Below the pieces are notes generated by a model. It did not search any database. It was not told where the DNA came from and saw nothing but the letters and a program-made list of their open reading frames with translations. This document shows, piece by piece, positions 1 to 7,511 of a DNA stretch of 64,000 nt. Source of the stretch: Planctomycetes bacterium B3_Pla (GTDB lineage Bacteria; Planctomycetota; Phycisphaerae; Sedimentisphaerales; Anaerobacaceae). Where the stretch lies: positions 1-64,000 of the forward strand of contig NJBM01000001.1 in the NCBI GenBank assembly GCA_005223045.1, in the 5' to 3' direction. The position numbers were made by a program, and so were the translations under genes. Every line of letters starts with the position of its first letter. The first letter of the stretch is position 1.

Positions 1-136
1 TATGGTCCATCAGTACGGGCATGTGGACAAAGTTAAGCTCGCCGAGCAGGTCAAGAAGCGGCTCGCCTATGTCCAATATTGTGACCTCGCATCCTCCACA
101 GATGTTCAGCCATTCTTCTGCTACTTTGACTGCCAC
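1..136 (-). CDS. NiFe-hydrogenase-type small subunit (MvhG-like), N-terminal fragment
   Basis: Reading leftwards from a GTG at 136, the frame stays open to the window edge and gives 45 residues beginning VAVKVAEEWLNICGGCEV and continuing TILDIGEPLLDLL. A C-x2-C pair followed by a hydrophobic stretch near the N-terminus is the proximal-cluster signature of the oxidored_q6 / NiFe-hydrogenase small-subunit family, which includes MvhG of the F420-non-reducing hydrogenase. An AAAGGA ribosome-binding site lies at 143-149. It follows the Hdr/Nuo genes on the same strand, so a hydrogenase or MvhGA-like module probably continues to the left. Only the start is visible, so the exact subfamily cannot be fixed. 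Confidence 0.7.
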   Translation of the reverse strand, partial: MAVKVAEEWLNICGGCEVTILDIGEPLLDLLGELNFVHMPVLMDH

Positions 137-221
137 GGTAGATCCTTTCTATTTAAGATTTACGATTTTCGATTGTTTCAAATCGCCAATCGCCAATCGG
201 CAATCGGCAATCGACAATTAA
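137..221. repeat. Intergenic degenerate heptad repeat (CAATCGG units)
   Basis: Between the hydrogenase-like gene and the receiver gene, bases 182-217 consist of imperfect copies of CAATCGG/CAATCGC followed by an AT-rich tail. It belongs to the class of short-unit intergenic repeats seen throughout this window. No promoter was recognised here. Confidence 0.6.
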
Positions 222-608
222 TTAAATCATATTCTCGATCTTATCGAGCAGGACCTGCGGATCGGCGCCTTTCTCCAAATAGTCGTCGACGGGCAGGAAC
301 TTCGAGTGTATGCGTTCGCCGGGGAAATCGAATCCGGTTTGTTCCCGCATGGATGTCAGCATCAGTATAGGCATCTTCTCAAATCGCGGGTCTTTTCTGA
401 TCTCCCTTGCAAAGATAAATCCGTCGGCGCCTTTTCCCATCATAACGTCGAGGATGAGGGCGTCCGGGGTCTCTTCCTCCAGACTTGCGAATCCTTCCTT
501 TGGATTGTATGCGGCCTTCACATTATATTGCTTTGTTTCGAGGATCACTTTTGTGACCTCCACGAAGTCCGGGTCGTCGTCGATTATCAGTATGGTTGGA
601 GCAGTCAT
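222..608 (-). CDS. Single-domain response regulator receiver protein (CheY-like)
   Basis: This 128-residue protein is a stand-alone receiver domain. The acidic pocket is D10-D11-D12, the predicted phosphoacceptor is D54 in LILDVMMG, the conserved Thr/Ser is in LMLTS, and the conserved Lys is in YLEKGA near residue 113. There is no output domain, so it should act by protein-protein contact. The ATG has a good AAAGGAG site 5 bases upstream. It lies in the Hdr/Nuo operon, where two HATPase proteins (4690-5148 and 6196-7134) are encoded. It may receive a signal linked to redox or hydrogenase status, but that partnership is inferred from position only. Confidence 0.9.
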   Translation of the reverse strand: MTAPTILIIDDDPDFVEVTKVILETKQYNVKAAYNPKEGFASLEEETPDALILDVMMGKGADGFIFAREIRKDPRFEKMPILMLTSMREQTGFDFPGERIHSKFLPVDDYLEKGADPQVLLDKIENMI

Positions 609-768
609 ATTTTTCTCCTTTGGCTACGACAATGTCGCTGTCGTGCCGGTTCCTGATTCATCTTCCAGTTTGACGTTCTGCACATTGACGACCAGCATAA
701 CATCCAGCTATAGAAAACACTAAATCAATATCCTTATACTTTGACCACATTACGCGCACGCATTCCGG

Positions 769-966
769 TCAGTTTTGATCTACCTCAGCCTCCGTTACGA
801 CGCGTCGCGTGTAAAGCAGCACTTTTTCATTTTCACTGCAGATCTGAACCTCGAAGCCGTTCTCAATGTATTTCTTCTCCACTGGGCCGGCTTTTTCTTT
901 GCCGTCGTATTCTTCCCCGTCCCAGAGGAATTTCTTGCCGTCGAAAAAACGAATCTTCTCTGCCAT
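769..966 (-). CDS. Small conserved-looking hypothetical protein (65 aa)
   Basis: The product is a charged 65-residue protein starting MAEKIRFFDGKKFLWDGEEY, with no signal peptide, membrane segment or cysteine cluster. I do not recognise the family. Support for it being real: it is on the operon strand between MvhD and the receiver gene, it has a GTGAG-type ribosome-binding site just upstream of the ATG, and its composition (alternating charged and aromatic residues, beta-strand-like pattern) is protein-like. It may be a small accessory protein of the electron-transfer complex, but nothing in the sequence shows a function. The 160 bases between it and the receiver gene hold no other convincing gene. 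Confidence 0.55.
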   Translation of the reverse strand: MAEKIRFFDGKKFLWDGEEYDGKEKAGPVEKKYIENGFEVQICSENEKVLLYTRRVVTEAEVDQN

Positions 967-1012
967 GTCTCACAGTCCCACTAATACTTTTTGGATATTC
1001 AAACCTTTACTC

Positions 1013-1429
1013 TTAAACCTTGTATGGGCTTGGGCCCAACGCCCGAACAGATTCGGTCATCTCCCTGGCCAGTTCGGCGAATCTTGGCCCCTCAGAGGCC
1101 GAGATCCATTCCAGCCTGAATCGTTCGGGTTCGATGCCGAAGTCTTCCAGCATCAGCTCCAGCGCCTCTCTTCGATTGTCGGCCACGACGTTACCTTCGA
1201 GGTAGTGGCAGTCTCCGAAATGGCAGCCGCACACAAGGACTCCGTCGGCGCCTTTTGTCAAAGCGTCGATGACCAGATTCGGATGCACCATACCCGAACA
1301 CATGACGCGGACAATGCGCAAATTTGGAGGATACTGCTGCCTGGAAACACCGGCCAAATCCGCCCCGGTATATGAACACCAGTTGCAGCAGAAAGTTATA
1401 ATAATCGGCTCAAATTGTTCTTCTGACAT
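1013..1429 (-). CDS. mvhD: MvhD / FlpD-type hydrogenase iron-sulfur (delta) subunit
   Basis: This 138-residue protein matches the FlpD/MvhD family, a small 2Fe-2S protein that passes electrons between a hydrogenase or NAD-linked module and HdrA. The family cysteines are visible: FCCNWCSYTGAD near the N-terminus, a MCSGMV motif in the middle, and CGCHFGDCHY. I chose the ATG at 1429 (protein MSEEQFEP...) because an AGGAG lies about 10 bases upstream. The frame can be extended to a TTG at 1438, but that codon sits too close to the site. It follows the HdrA-fusion gene with an 18-base gap, so the two are surely co-transcribed. Its presence says the HdrA module receives electrons from a soluble partner. 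Confidence 0.93.
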   Translation of the reverse strand: MSEEQFEPIIITFCCNWCSYTGADLAGVSRQQYPPNLRIVRVMCSGMVHPNLVIDALTKGADGVLVCGCHFGDCHYLEGNVVADNRREALELMLEDFGIEPERFRLEWISASEGPRFAELAREMTESVRALGPSPYKV

Positions 1430-1447
1430 ACCGTGCAAACTCCTCTC

Positions 1448-4400
1448 TCAGGCTTCTACCAATGCGGCGTTTACCATCGCAGCCAATTGCTCGAGTCTAA
1501 AGCTCCTAATGAATATCCCTTTCTTCGGACAGGTGGCCTGGCAGACCCCACAGCCTTTGCACAATGCCGCGTCCCTTTGAACGGTCTTCTTGATGCTGCC
1601 CTTGTACATATACTCAATCAGTGTCAACGCGTTGTACGGGCACGGGTCGATGCAGTATGCACACCCGTCACAGTTATCGTCCACCACCTCTGATATCGCC
1701 GCATCCAATTCGATTTCGTCCCTGGACAGGATAGTGGCCGCCCGGGCCGCCGCCGCATCCGCCTGGGCGATGCTTTCTTCGACCGACTTGGGGCAATGGG
1801 CCAGACCGCACATGAAAATGCCGTCGGTGGCAAAATCGACGGGTCTTAACTTCATGTGGGCTTCGAGGAAAAACTTGTCCTGATTGAGCGGAATCTTATA
1901 TAACTGGCCCACCTGGTCGGCACTCTCGCTCGGCACGATTGCAGCGGCCAGCGCAATGACGTCACAGTCTATCTGAATCTGCTTATTCAGGACATGATCC
2001 ACACAGGAGACCTTTAAGGCGCCGTTGTTGGCCGATACGTCAGGCTTTTGATCTTCCTGATAGCGAATGAAACGCACCCCTTTGGCTCTTGCCTGCCTGT
2101 AGTGCTGTTCGCGCAGGCCGTATGTTCTCATGTCGCGATAGAGTATGTACACCTGGGTATCGGGGCGAGCCTCTTTTATAGCTGTGGCATTTTTCACCGC
2201 CTGCGAGCAGCATATCCGGCTGCAATATGGTCGCGCCTCCTCTCTTGAGCCTACGCATTGAATCATTACGACGGATTTGGCATCGTGCAGTTTCGGTTCG
2301 TTCTCGTGTATCCACTCCTCAAGTGTGCGCTGAGTGATAACGGCAGGATTCTTGCCGTAAAGGTATTCGTCAGGTTTGTACTCTTCGGCACCCGTGGCGA
2401 CGATGACTATGCCGTGAGAGACCTGCGTGCTTTGGTCGTCATGTTGTATCGTGGATTTGAAATTACCCACGGAACCCTCAGCCGCTGAGACAGTGCTTTC
2501 GATGTGGACTTCTATATTGGGATGAGCTTTGACACTTTCAACCGTGTAGATTAGCTTCTGCTCGGTACCCTCGCCGTTGAACAGGCTGTGTATATGTTGG
2601 AAATTGCCTCCCAGTTGTTGCTCTTTTTCGACCAGATGCACTTTGAATCCCTGATTCGCCAGGTTGAGCGCGGCCGTCATTCCGGCTATTCCTCCCCCAA
2701 TAACGAGCGCATCGTTGTTTACTTTCAGAGTGCCTTTGGTCAGAGGTTCGAGTAACGTTGCCTTGGCGATCGCCATCCTCACCAAGTCTTGCGATTTTCG
2801 TGTTGCCTGCTCGGGTTGATTCATGTGCACCCAGGTACACTGGTCGCGGATGTTCGCCATCTCGAAGAGGTACTCGTTAAGGCCCGCCTGCCGGCAAGTG
2901 TCACGGAAAAGCGGTTCATGCGTCCTCGGGCTGCACGAGGCCACCACCACACGGTTGATGTCATGCTCGGTAATCAGTTCTGTGATCCGTGCCTGGGTAT
3001 CGGTCGAGCAGGTATAGAGATTGTCCTCTGCGTGGACAACGCCGGGCAGCGTCCTGGCGTATTCGACAATGCTCGGAACGTCGGCATAGCCACCGATGTT
3101 TCTGCCGCAGTGACAGACAAATACACCGATGCGAGGGTCCTGACCGCTAACGTCTTTCTCTGGCGGATATTCTTTATGTGTAATCAACGTGCCGCGCTGG
3201 TCCTTCAGAAGCCCCATGGCTTTGCCCGCTCCGGCGGATGCCTCGGTTACCGTCTCGGGAATGTCCTTCGGGCCGGCAAACGGTCCGCAAACGTACACTC
3301 CGGGTTTGGAAGTCTCCACAGGCGCAAAATCCTGTGTGTCGGCAAAGCCATGCTCGTTCAGCTCCACCCCGAACTTGTCCGCCAGCTCGCGTACTTCTTT
3401 GGGAGGCCGCAGCCCCGTGGAAAGGACGACCATGCTGAACTCTTCAGTCGTTATTTCTCGGTCATCTTTGAGGTACGTTATCTTCAGGTCTTTCGTGTCC
3501 GGGACCTCCTTGACCGAAGACGGGCTGCACCGAACGTACCGCACACCGAGTTCCTTGGCGCGTTCGTAATAAGCATCGAATCCTTTGCCGAAAGCGCGCA
3601 TGTCGATGAAGAATATCGTGCAGTCAAGGTCAGGCTCGTGCTCCTTGGCCATAATTGCCTCTTTGGTGGCATACATGCAGCAAACCGAGGAGCAGTAATT
3701 GCAGTCCACTTCTCGCGAGCCGACGCACTGAATCCACGCGACCTTCCCGGGATGTTTCAGGTCCGACGGCCTGAGAATTTCACCTAAGTGAGGCCCGCTG
3801 GCTGAAAGAAGGCGCTCGAACTGCATGCTTGAGACGACATTGGCATACCGCGCGTAACCCAGCTCCTTCTTGAGATCGGCATCGAAGTGTTCGTATCCCG
3901 GCGCCAGAACAACTGCGCCGACGTCCACCTGCTCGATCTGGTCCTCCTGCTCGTAGTCAATGGCGCCGGCTTCGCAAAAGTTCTCACAGGATTTGCATGT
4001 GTCATTGATGAAGTGCATGCACGTTTTGCGGTCGATCACAGCCACGTTGGGTATTGCCTGGGGGAACGGTATATAGATGGAAGAACGCCCGGTAAGACCC
4101 ATGTCGTATTCCGACTTGATGGGCCTCAGCTCATTGGTCGTCACTTTGCTGAGGTCCACGGCATCCGTGGGGCAAACAACCTGGCACGCCCCGCACGCCA
4201 TGCAGATAGGCGAGTGCTTGTCATAGGGGACCGCGATCTTTCGCTGTGAACCGCGGTTGACAAAGCTCACGGCGCCGACTCCCATCCTCTCCTGGCATAT
4301 TCTGGTGCAGAGCCCGCAAAGGATACAATCGTCATTCTGCTTTGGGAATCGTGACTCTTCGACTCCCATTTCCTTTGCCATTTCTTTTATCCGGGGTGCG

Positions 4401-4693
4401 TCCGGACAACGGGCCAGCAATAATTCGAGCATCATCCTACGTGTTTTCAGCACTCTTTCCGTGTCGGTCCTGACGACCAGACCTTCCTGAACGGCGTAAA
4501 CACAGGAAGCCTGAATCCACGAACCTCGAGATCCTACCAGTTCCACCAGACAGACACGGCATGCACCGTACGGCGCCAGCGACTTATAGTGACAGAGTGT
4601 GGGAATCTTGATACCGAGCTTCTCCGCCGCCTGGAGGATAGTCGAACCGTCTTCAACTTCGACCTTTTTGCCATCGATCGTCAAAGTAATCAT
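1448..4693 (-). CDS. hdrA: NuoG-like ferredoxin / HdrA fusion, heterodisulfide reductase subunit A family (1081 aa)
   Basis: The N-terminus is a plant-type 2Fe-2S ferredoxin domain with C34, C45, C48 and C64, followed by two 4Fe-4S motifs (CILCGLCTRIC near 124, CMACGACQVVC near 163), as in NuoG and FeFe-hydrogenase N-termini. The His-Cys cluster usually found between them is not visible. Residues about 195-480 are the C-terminal half of an HdrA module (CKSCENFC, WIQCVGSRE, FGKG), lacking its own GxGxxG start. Residues about 510-985 are a complete second HdrA, with GVFVCHCGRNIGG, the FAD motif VIGGGIAG and a second IQCVGSREE. Two 4Fe-4S motifs close the protein. HdrA is the FAD-containing bifurcation centre of Hdr complexes. 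The start overlaps the upstream HATPase stop by 4 bases (ATGA), implying translational coupling. Confidence 0.93.
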   Translation of the reverse strand: MITLTIDGKKVEVEDGSTILQAAEKLGIKIPTLCHYKSLAPYGACRVCLVELVGSRGSWIQASCVYAVQEGLVVRTDTERVLKTRRMMLELLLARCPDAPRIKEMAKEMGVEESRFPKQNDDCILCGLCTRICQERMGVGAVSFVNRGSQRKIAVPYDKHSPICMACGACQVVCPTDAVDLSKVTTNELRPIKSEYDMGLTGRSSIYIPFPQAIPNVAVIDRKTCMHFINDTCKSCENFCEAGAIDYEQEDQIEQVDVGAVVLAPGYEHFDADLKKELGYARYANVVSSMQFERLLSASGPHLGEILRPSDLKHPGKVAWIQCVGSREVDCNYCSSVCCMYATKEAIMAKEHEPDLDCTIFFIDMRAFGKGFDAYYERAKELGVRYVRCSPSSVKEVPDTKDLKITYLKDDREITTEEFSMVVLSTGLRPPKEVRELADKFGVELNEHGFADTQDFAPVETSKPGVYVCGPFAGPKDIPETVTEASAGAGKAMGLLKDQRGTLITHKEYPPEKDVSGQDPRIGVFVCHCGRNIGGYADVPSIVEYARTLPGVVHAEDNLYTCSTDTQARITELITEHDINRVVVASCSPRTHEPLFRDTCRQAGLNEYLFEMANIRDQCTWVHMNQPEQATRKSQDLVRMAIAKATLLEPLTKGTLKVNNDALVIGGGIAGMTAALNLANQGFKVHLVEKEQQLGGNFQHIHSLFNGEGTEQKLIYTVESVKAHPNIEVHIESTVSAAEGSVGNFKSTIQHDDQSTQVSHGIVIVATGAEEYKPDEYLYGKNPAVITQRTLEEWIHENEPKLHDAKSVVMIQCVGSREEARPYCSRICCSQAVKNATAIKEARPDTQVYILYRDMRTYGLREQHYRQARAKGVRFIRYQEDQKPDVSANNGALKVSCVDHVLNKQIQIDCDVIALAAAIVPSESADQVGQLYKIPLNQDKFFLEAHMKLRPVDFATDGIFMCGLAHCPKSVEESIAQADAAAARAATILSRDEIELDAAISEVVDDNCDGCAYCIDPCPYNALTLIEYMYKGSIKKTVQRDAALCKGCGVCQATCPKKGIFIRSFRLEQLAAMVNAALVEA

Positions 4694-5148
4694 TTTTTGT
4701 TTATCTCTCTTGAATCAAAGCGGTAAGTTGAATCATTCGTCTTCTGTTCATATACGAAATCAATATCAGGATGCGCGGTGACAAGCGTGCGTATGGTCAG
4801 GCCTATGTCCCCCATGGGTTTGCAATCCGGGTGACTCAAGCGAAATGTCGCCGTGACCTTTGTTCCTCTATCCGGTCCGGAATCCAGCTCAATCGTTCCA
4901 CTGCTTTCCCTGGCTGCCTGGGCCAGCAGCGGCAGTCCCAAGCCGACCTTGCGTGTTGTCCTTGTTGTGAAGAACGGATCAAACGCCTTCTGTCGCATCT
5001 GTTCATTCATACCTTTGCCGTCATCCTCAATTTCTATGGTCAACAGGTCCTTAGCCTGATTTTCATCAATCCTGATTTCAATTTTCCCTGCCGAAGCAGC
5101 TATCGAGTTTTCCGCAACGTCCAAAATGTGCAGCGACAAATCCTCCAT
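4690..5148 (-). CDS. HATPase_c domain protein (histidine-kinase-like ATPase, 152 aa)
   Basis: This is a small GHKL ATPase domain without dimerisation or sensor regions. The N box is AENSIAAS, the G1 box DDGKGM, and a GLGLPLL G2 box follows FDPFFTTR. The remaining C-terminal 40 residues resemble no domain I know. Such isolated HATPase proteins occur in FeFe-hydrogenase and NuoEF operons of anaerobes beside DRTGG and PHP proteins, as here. Its stop overlaps the HdrA start by 4 bases, and its own ATG directly abuts the PHP gene stop. No phosphoacceptor histidine region is seen, so it may be an anti-sigma-like or sensory kinase subunit rather than a classical histidine kinase. Confidence 0.88.
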   Translation of the reverse strand: MEDLSLHILDVAENSIAASAGKIEIRIDENQAKDLLTIEIEDDGKGMNEQMRQKAFDPFFTTRTTRKVGLGLPLLAQAARESSGTIELDSGPDRGTKVTATFRLSHPDCKPMGDIGLTIRTLVTAHPDIDFVYEQKTNDSTYRFDSREINKK

Positions 5149-5865
5149 TCAATTAGCCACGATCCTCCTTCCCAGCTCATGGCGCAGCGCCTTGCCAATC
5201 TCGGACAGCGAAGCGTTTTCTAACTCAAATGAGGTAAGGCTCCTTCCAACGTCCTCCAGAAAGTGGGCGTCGGAAGAGGTAATCACCGGGTAGCCGTATT
5301 CCTCTCCGGCCCGGGATGGGTCCGATACTTCAAGGGCGTCCAGTTCCAATCCTTCCGGAACAAAACCCAACTGACCGATCAGGCTGAACCGCTCTCGGTC
5401 AACATGAGAAGCAATTGCCAGTCCGGACTGTCGGTGAATGGCATCGACTACCTGCTCCACGGTCAAAGTTGTCGCCCCGATCAGCAGCCTGTGATTCTTT
5501 TCTACGACATTGCCCCACTCATCGGCCACCAACTGAGGGCCAAAAGCCTCTTCGGAATTCTCGCCGGGCAGGTTCTGATAGACCGTGTCCTGCAGACCCA
5601 TCAGGTCTGCCTCGGAATCGAAGAGTCCCAGGATATGAACTTCTTCCGACGAGGTGACCTCCATGCCGGGAATGACCGCAAGGCCGGCTCTTGCGCCGGC
5701 TTTGACTACCGCCGCGACGTTCTCAGCGGAATTATGATCACATATTCCAATCATATCCAAACCTGCTCTTTTGGCCCGTTCGACTATGGCCGGCGCCAGC
5801 ATCTGAATGTCGGCACAAGGAGAAAGGCAAGTGTGCACGTGCAAGTCGGCCCTTACCTTCCTCAT
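5149..5865 (-). CDS. PHP-domain metal-dependent phosphoesterase
   Basis: The 238-residue product is a PHP (polymerase and histidinol phosphatase) domain protein. Metal ligands are visible in DLHVHTCLSP at the N-terminus, ICDHNSAEN near residue 43, GMEVTSSEE in the middle, SHVDRERF, and SSDAHFLEDVG near the C-terminus. The family hydrolyses phosphoester bonds of small molecules or nucleic acids; the substrate here is unknown. PHP genes are recurrent members of hydrogenase/NuoEF gene clusters in anaerobes. The ATG overlaps the upstream DRTGG stop in an ATGA arrangement (5862-5865), and its stop abuts the HATPase start, so the block is tightly coupled. Confidence 0.9.
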   Translation of the reverse strand: MRKVRADLHVHTCLSPCADIQMLAPAIVERAKRAGLDMIGICDHNSAENVAAVVKAGARAGLAVIPGMEVTSSEEVHILGLFDSEADLMGLQDTVYQNLPGENSEEAFGPQLVADEWGNVVEKNHRLLIGATTLTVEQVVDAIHRQSGLAIASHVDRERFSLIGQLGFVPEGLELDALEVSDPSRAGEEYGYPVITSSDAHFLEDVGRSLTSFELENASLSEIGKALRHELGRRIVAN

Positions 5866-6209
5866 TTTTCAGTTCCAGTAACTCCCAGGTTATACAATGC
5901 GCCGACCAGCTCGAATGTCGGCATATTGCTCACCATAACGGGTATGTTCTCTGCGTCTGCCTTTGCGACGGTCTCCGAATCGGGTTCTCTGCCGTTTACA
6001 AGGATTATTCCAGCCAGGTCATTCAAGCTGGCCACGCCTACAATGTTCTGGTGGATCTGCAAGGTGATCCAGATGTTTCCTTCTTTGCTGTTGGCAATCA
6101 CATCGCTGAGCAGATCGCTGGCATATCCGCCGGTGACCTCGTGATCCAGGCTTCCTTTTGCCGACCTGACGCTCAAATTCAGCTTATCAATCAGCTCAGT
6201 TACTTTCAC
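5862..6209 (-). CDS. DRTGG-domain protein (second copy)
   Basis: A 115-residue protein resembling the DRTGG domain, which occurs alone in hydrogenase clusters and as a linker in CBS proteins and some phosphotransacetylases. The typical pattern is present: a VTELIDKLNL start, GYASDLLSDVIAN, and an alternating-strand C-terminus ending near PTFELVGALY. I prefer the GTG at 6209 because GGAG lies 6 bases upstream. An in-frame ATG at 6221 is possible but lacks a site. It overlaps the CBS-HATPase gene by 14 bases. A paralogue is encoded at 7146-7511. Function is presumed ligand-binding or regulatory. Confidence 0.85.
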   Translation of the reverse strand: MKVTELIDKLNLSVRSAKGSLDHEVTGGYASDLLSDVIANSKEGNIWITLQIHQNIVGVASLNDLAGIILVNGREPDSETVAKADAENIPVMVSNMPTFELVGALYNLGVTGTEK

Positions 6210-7134
6210 TCTTGGCTCCATCTTCAGTTGAAATATATATCCTCAATCGCGTCCCTCTTCCCACCGCCGAGTTCAGGCCCATCCTGCTGGCGCACTTGCG
6301 TATATTGTCGAGGCCCATGCCGGCGCCAAAGCCCATTTCCCTGACCCATTCCGGCGCGGTCGAATAGCCCGGCTGCAGGGCCTTCTCGATATCCGGGATC
6401 CCCGGGCCTGAGTCTTCTACTCTGACAAGTATCTCGTGCGGCTCGACACGAGCGCGTATCCTGCCGCCCTCCGTATAGATGATAAGATTCATCTCCGCTT
6501 CATACGTGGCGATCGCAACCCGGCGAATAACCTGCGGGGCAAGCCCCAGCCGTTTGAGCGTGGATTTCAACCGGCTGGCGATTTCTCCGGCCCTGTGGAA
6601 ATCATGACCTGCAACGGCATACTCGAAAAAAAGTGCAGTCTTGTCCGCTTGTATGTCCTCAAGAAAATGCCGTCCGTTGTAATGGCTCGTTTCTTCCTGA
6701 TAATAATCAATCTCAAGCTTCCTGAGCAATCCTTCGACAATGTCTCCTTTTGTGACAATGCCCAGGAGTTTCTCGTGGCGGCGATCAATCACTGCGAAAC
6801 GGCCGAAACCGAGCTGATCAAACTTATTGACGGCGTGAATCAGCGGCTCGTCGGCATAAAGCGTTCGAATATCTCTGGTCATCTTCTCACCGATAGGACA
6901 GTCCTGCTCTCGCTCGGCAAGCCACCTGATGAAATCATCAATACTGACGATGCCTACAAGCTTGCCCTGATCGACTACGGGTGTTCCCGATATGCGTTTC
7001 TCCCGCAAGATATTCCTTAGCTGGCTCATAGGAGTCTCTGGGCTGACCGTGATGATATCGCTCTTCATTACATCGCTCACGCGGATTTCATATACTAATT
7101 CCTGAACTTTGCTTATTTTGCTGTCAGCAGTCAC
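6196..7134 (-). CDS. CBS-pair / anti-sigma-type HATPase fusion
   Basis: The 312-residue protein begins with two CBS domains (about residues 18-140; motifs MKSDIITVSPETPM, GTPVVDQGKLVGIVS, and a second DRRHEKLLGIVTKGDI), which usually bind adenine nucleotides. The C-terminal part (about 170-310) is an RsbW-like HATPase domain with N box EAEMNLIIY, VEDSGPGIPD and GFGAGMGL. This architecture suggests a nucleotide- or energy-sensing switch. The start at GTG 7134 is favoured by an AGGA 9 bases upstream; a TTG at 7140 would sit too close to it. Antisigma-factor genes of this type accompany DRTGG, PHP and NuoEF genes in anaerobe hydrogenase operons. Confidence 0.88.
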   Translation of the reverse strand: MTADSKISKVQELVYEIRVSDVMKSDIITVSPETPMSQLRNILREKRISGTPVVDQGKLVGIVSIDDFIRWLAEREQDCPIGEKMTRDIRTLYADEPLIHAVNKFDQLGFGRFAVIDRRHEKLLGIVTKGDIVEGLLRKLEIDYYQEETSHYNGRHFLEDIQADKTALFFEYAVAGHDFHRAGEIASRLKSTLKRLGLAPQVIRRVAIATYEAEMNLIIYTEGGRIRARVEPHEILVRVEDSGPGIPDIEKALQPGYSTAPEWVREMGFGAGMGLDNIRKCASRMGLNSAVGRGTRLRIYISTEDGAKSESN

Positions 7135-7145
7135 TCGCAAGTATC

Positions 7146-7511
7146 CTACTTAACATTTTTTTTGCATTCAAAGCAACTGGCGATTCCTTCCCGGTGAAGC
7201 CTGCCGCAAGACTCGAACATGGACAGCGGTGTCATCAACAATGGGATAAGCTTTGACTCAGCCATACTAATTGTCTGCTGATCAGGCATCTTCCCCCGCA
7301 CAAAACATATAGCGGTGATGTCGGCCATTTCTGCGGTTCGAACGACCTGGGGATTGGTCAGCCCGGTCAACAGGAGAGATTCGGATTTGACAAAAGCCAG
7401 AACATCGCTCATAAGGTCCGAGCCACATGCCATGCTAACGTCTTTGTGCAGAAGATCGCCGCCGGCGATAACTTCCGCGTCGAGAATTTTTTTCACATCT
7501 TCTAATGTCAT
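7146..7511 (-). CDS. DRTGG-domain protein (first copy)
   Basis: This 121-residue protein is a DRTGG-domain paralogue of the one at 5862-6209. Shared features are MTLEDVKKILDAEVI at the start, GSDLMSDVLAFVKSESLLLTG, and a C-terminal PLSMFESCGRLHREG. It adds a terminal SCFECKKNVK with two cysteines that the other copy lacks. I chose the ATG at 7511 because it overlaps the NuoF stop (ATGA at 7508-7511). The frame is open up to 7538, but that would bury the start inside nuoF. Two DRTGG proteins flanking the CBS-HATPase suggest a heteromeric sensor assembly; this is inference. Confidence 0.85.
   Translation of the reverse strand: MTLEDVKKILDAEVIAGGDLLHKDVSMACGSDLMSDVLAFVKSESLLLTGLTNPQVVRTAEMADITAICFVRGKMPDQQTISMAESKLIPLLMTPLSMFESCGRLHREGIASCFECKKNVK

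Noticed and set aside
182..217. Possible CRISPR array or spacers from short repeated units
   Set aside because: Units are 7-8 bases, adjacent and degenerate, with no constant-length spacers and no cas genes.
2789..3787. Long plus-strand open frame opposite the HdrA-fusion gene
   Set aside because: It lies wholly inside the HdrA coding region on the other strand, has no ribosome-binding site and reads as arginine/valine/histidine-rich low-quality sequence; the minus-strand protein has clear family motifs.
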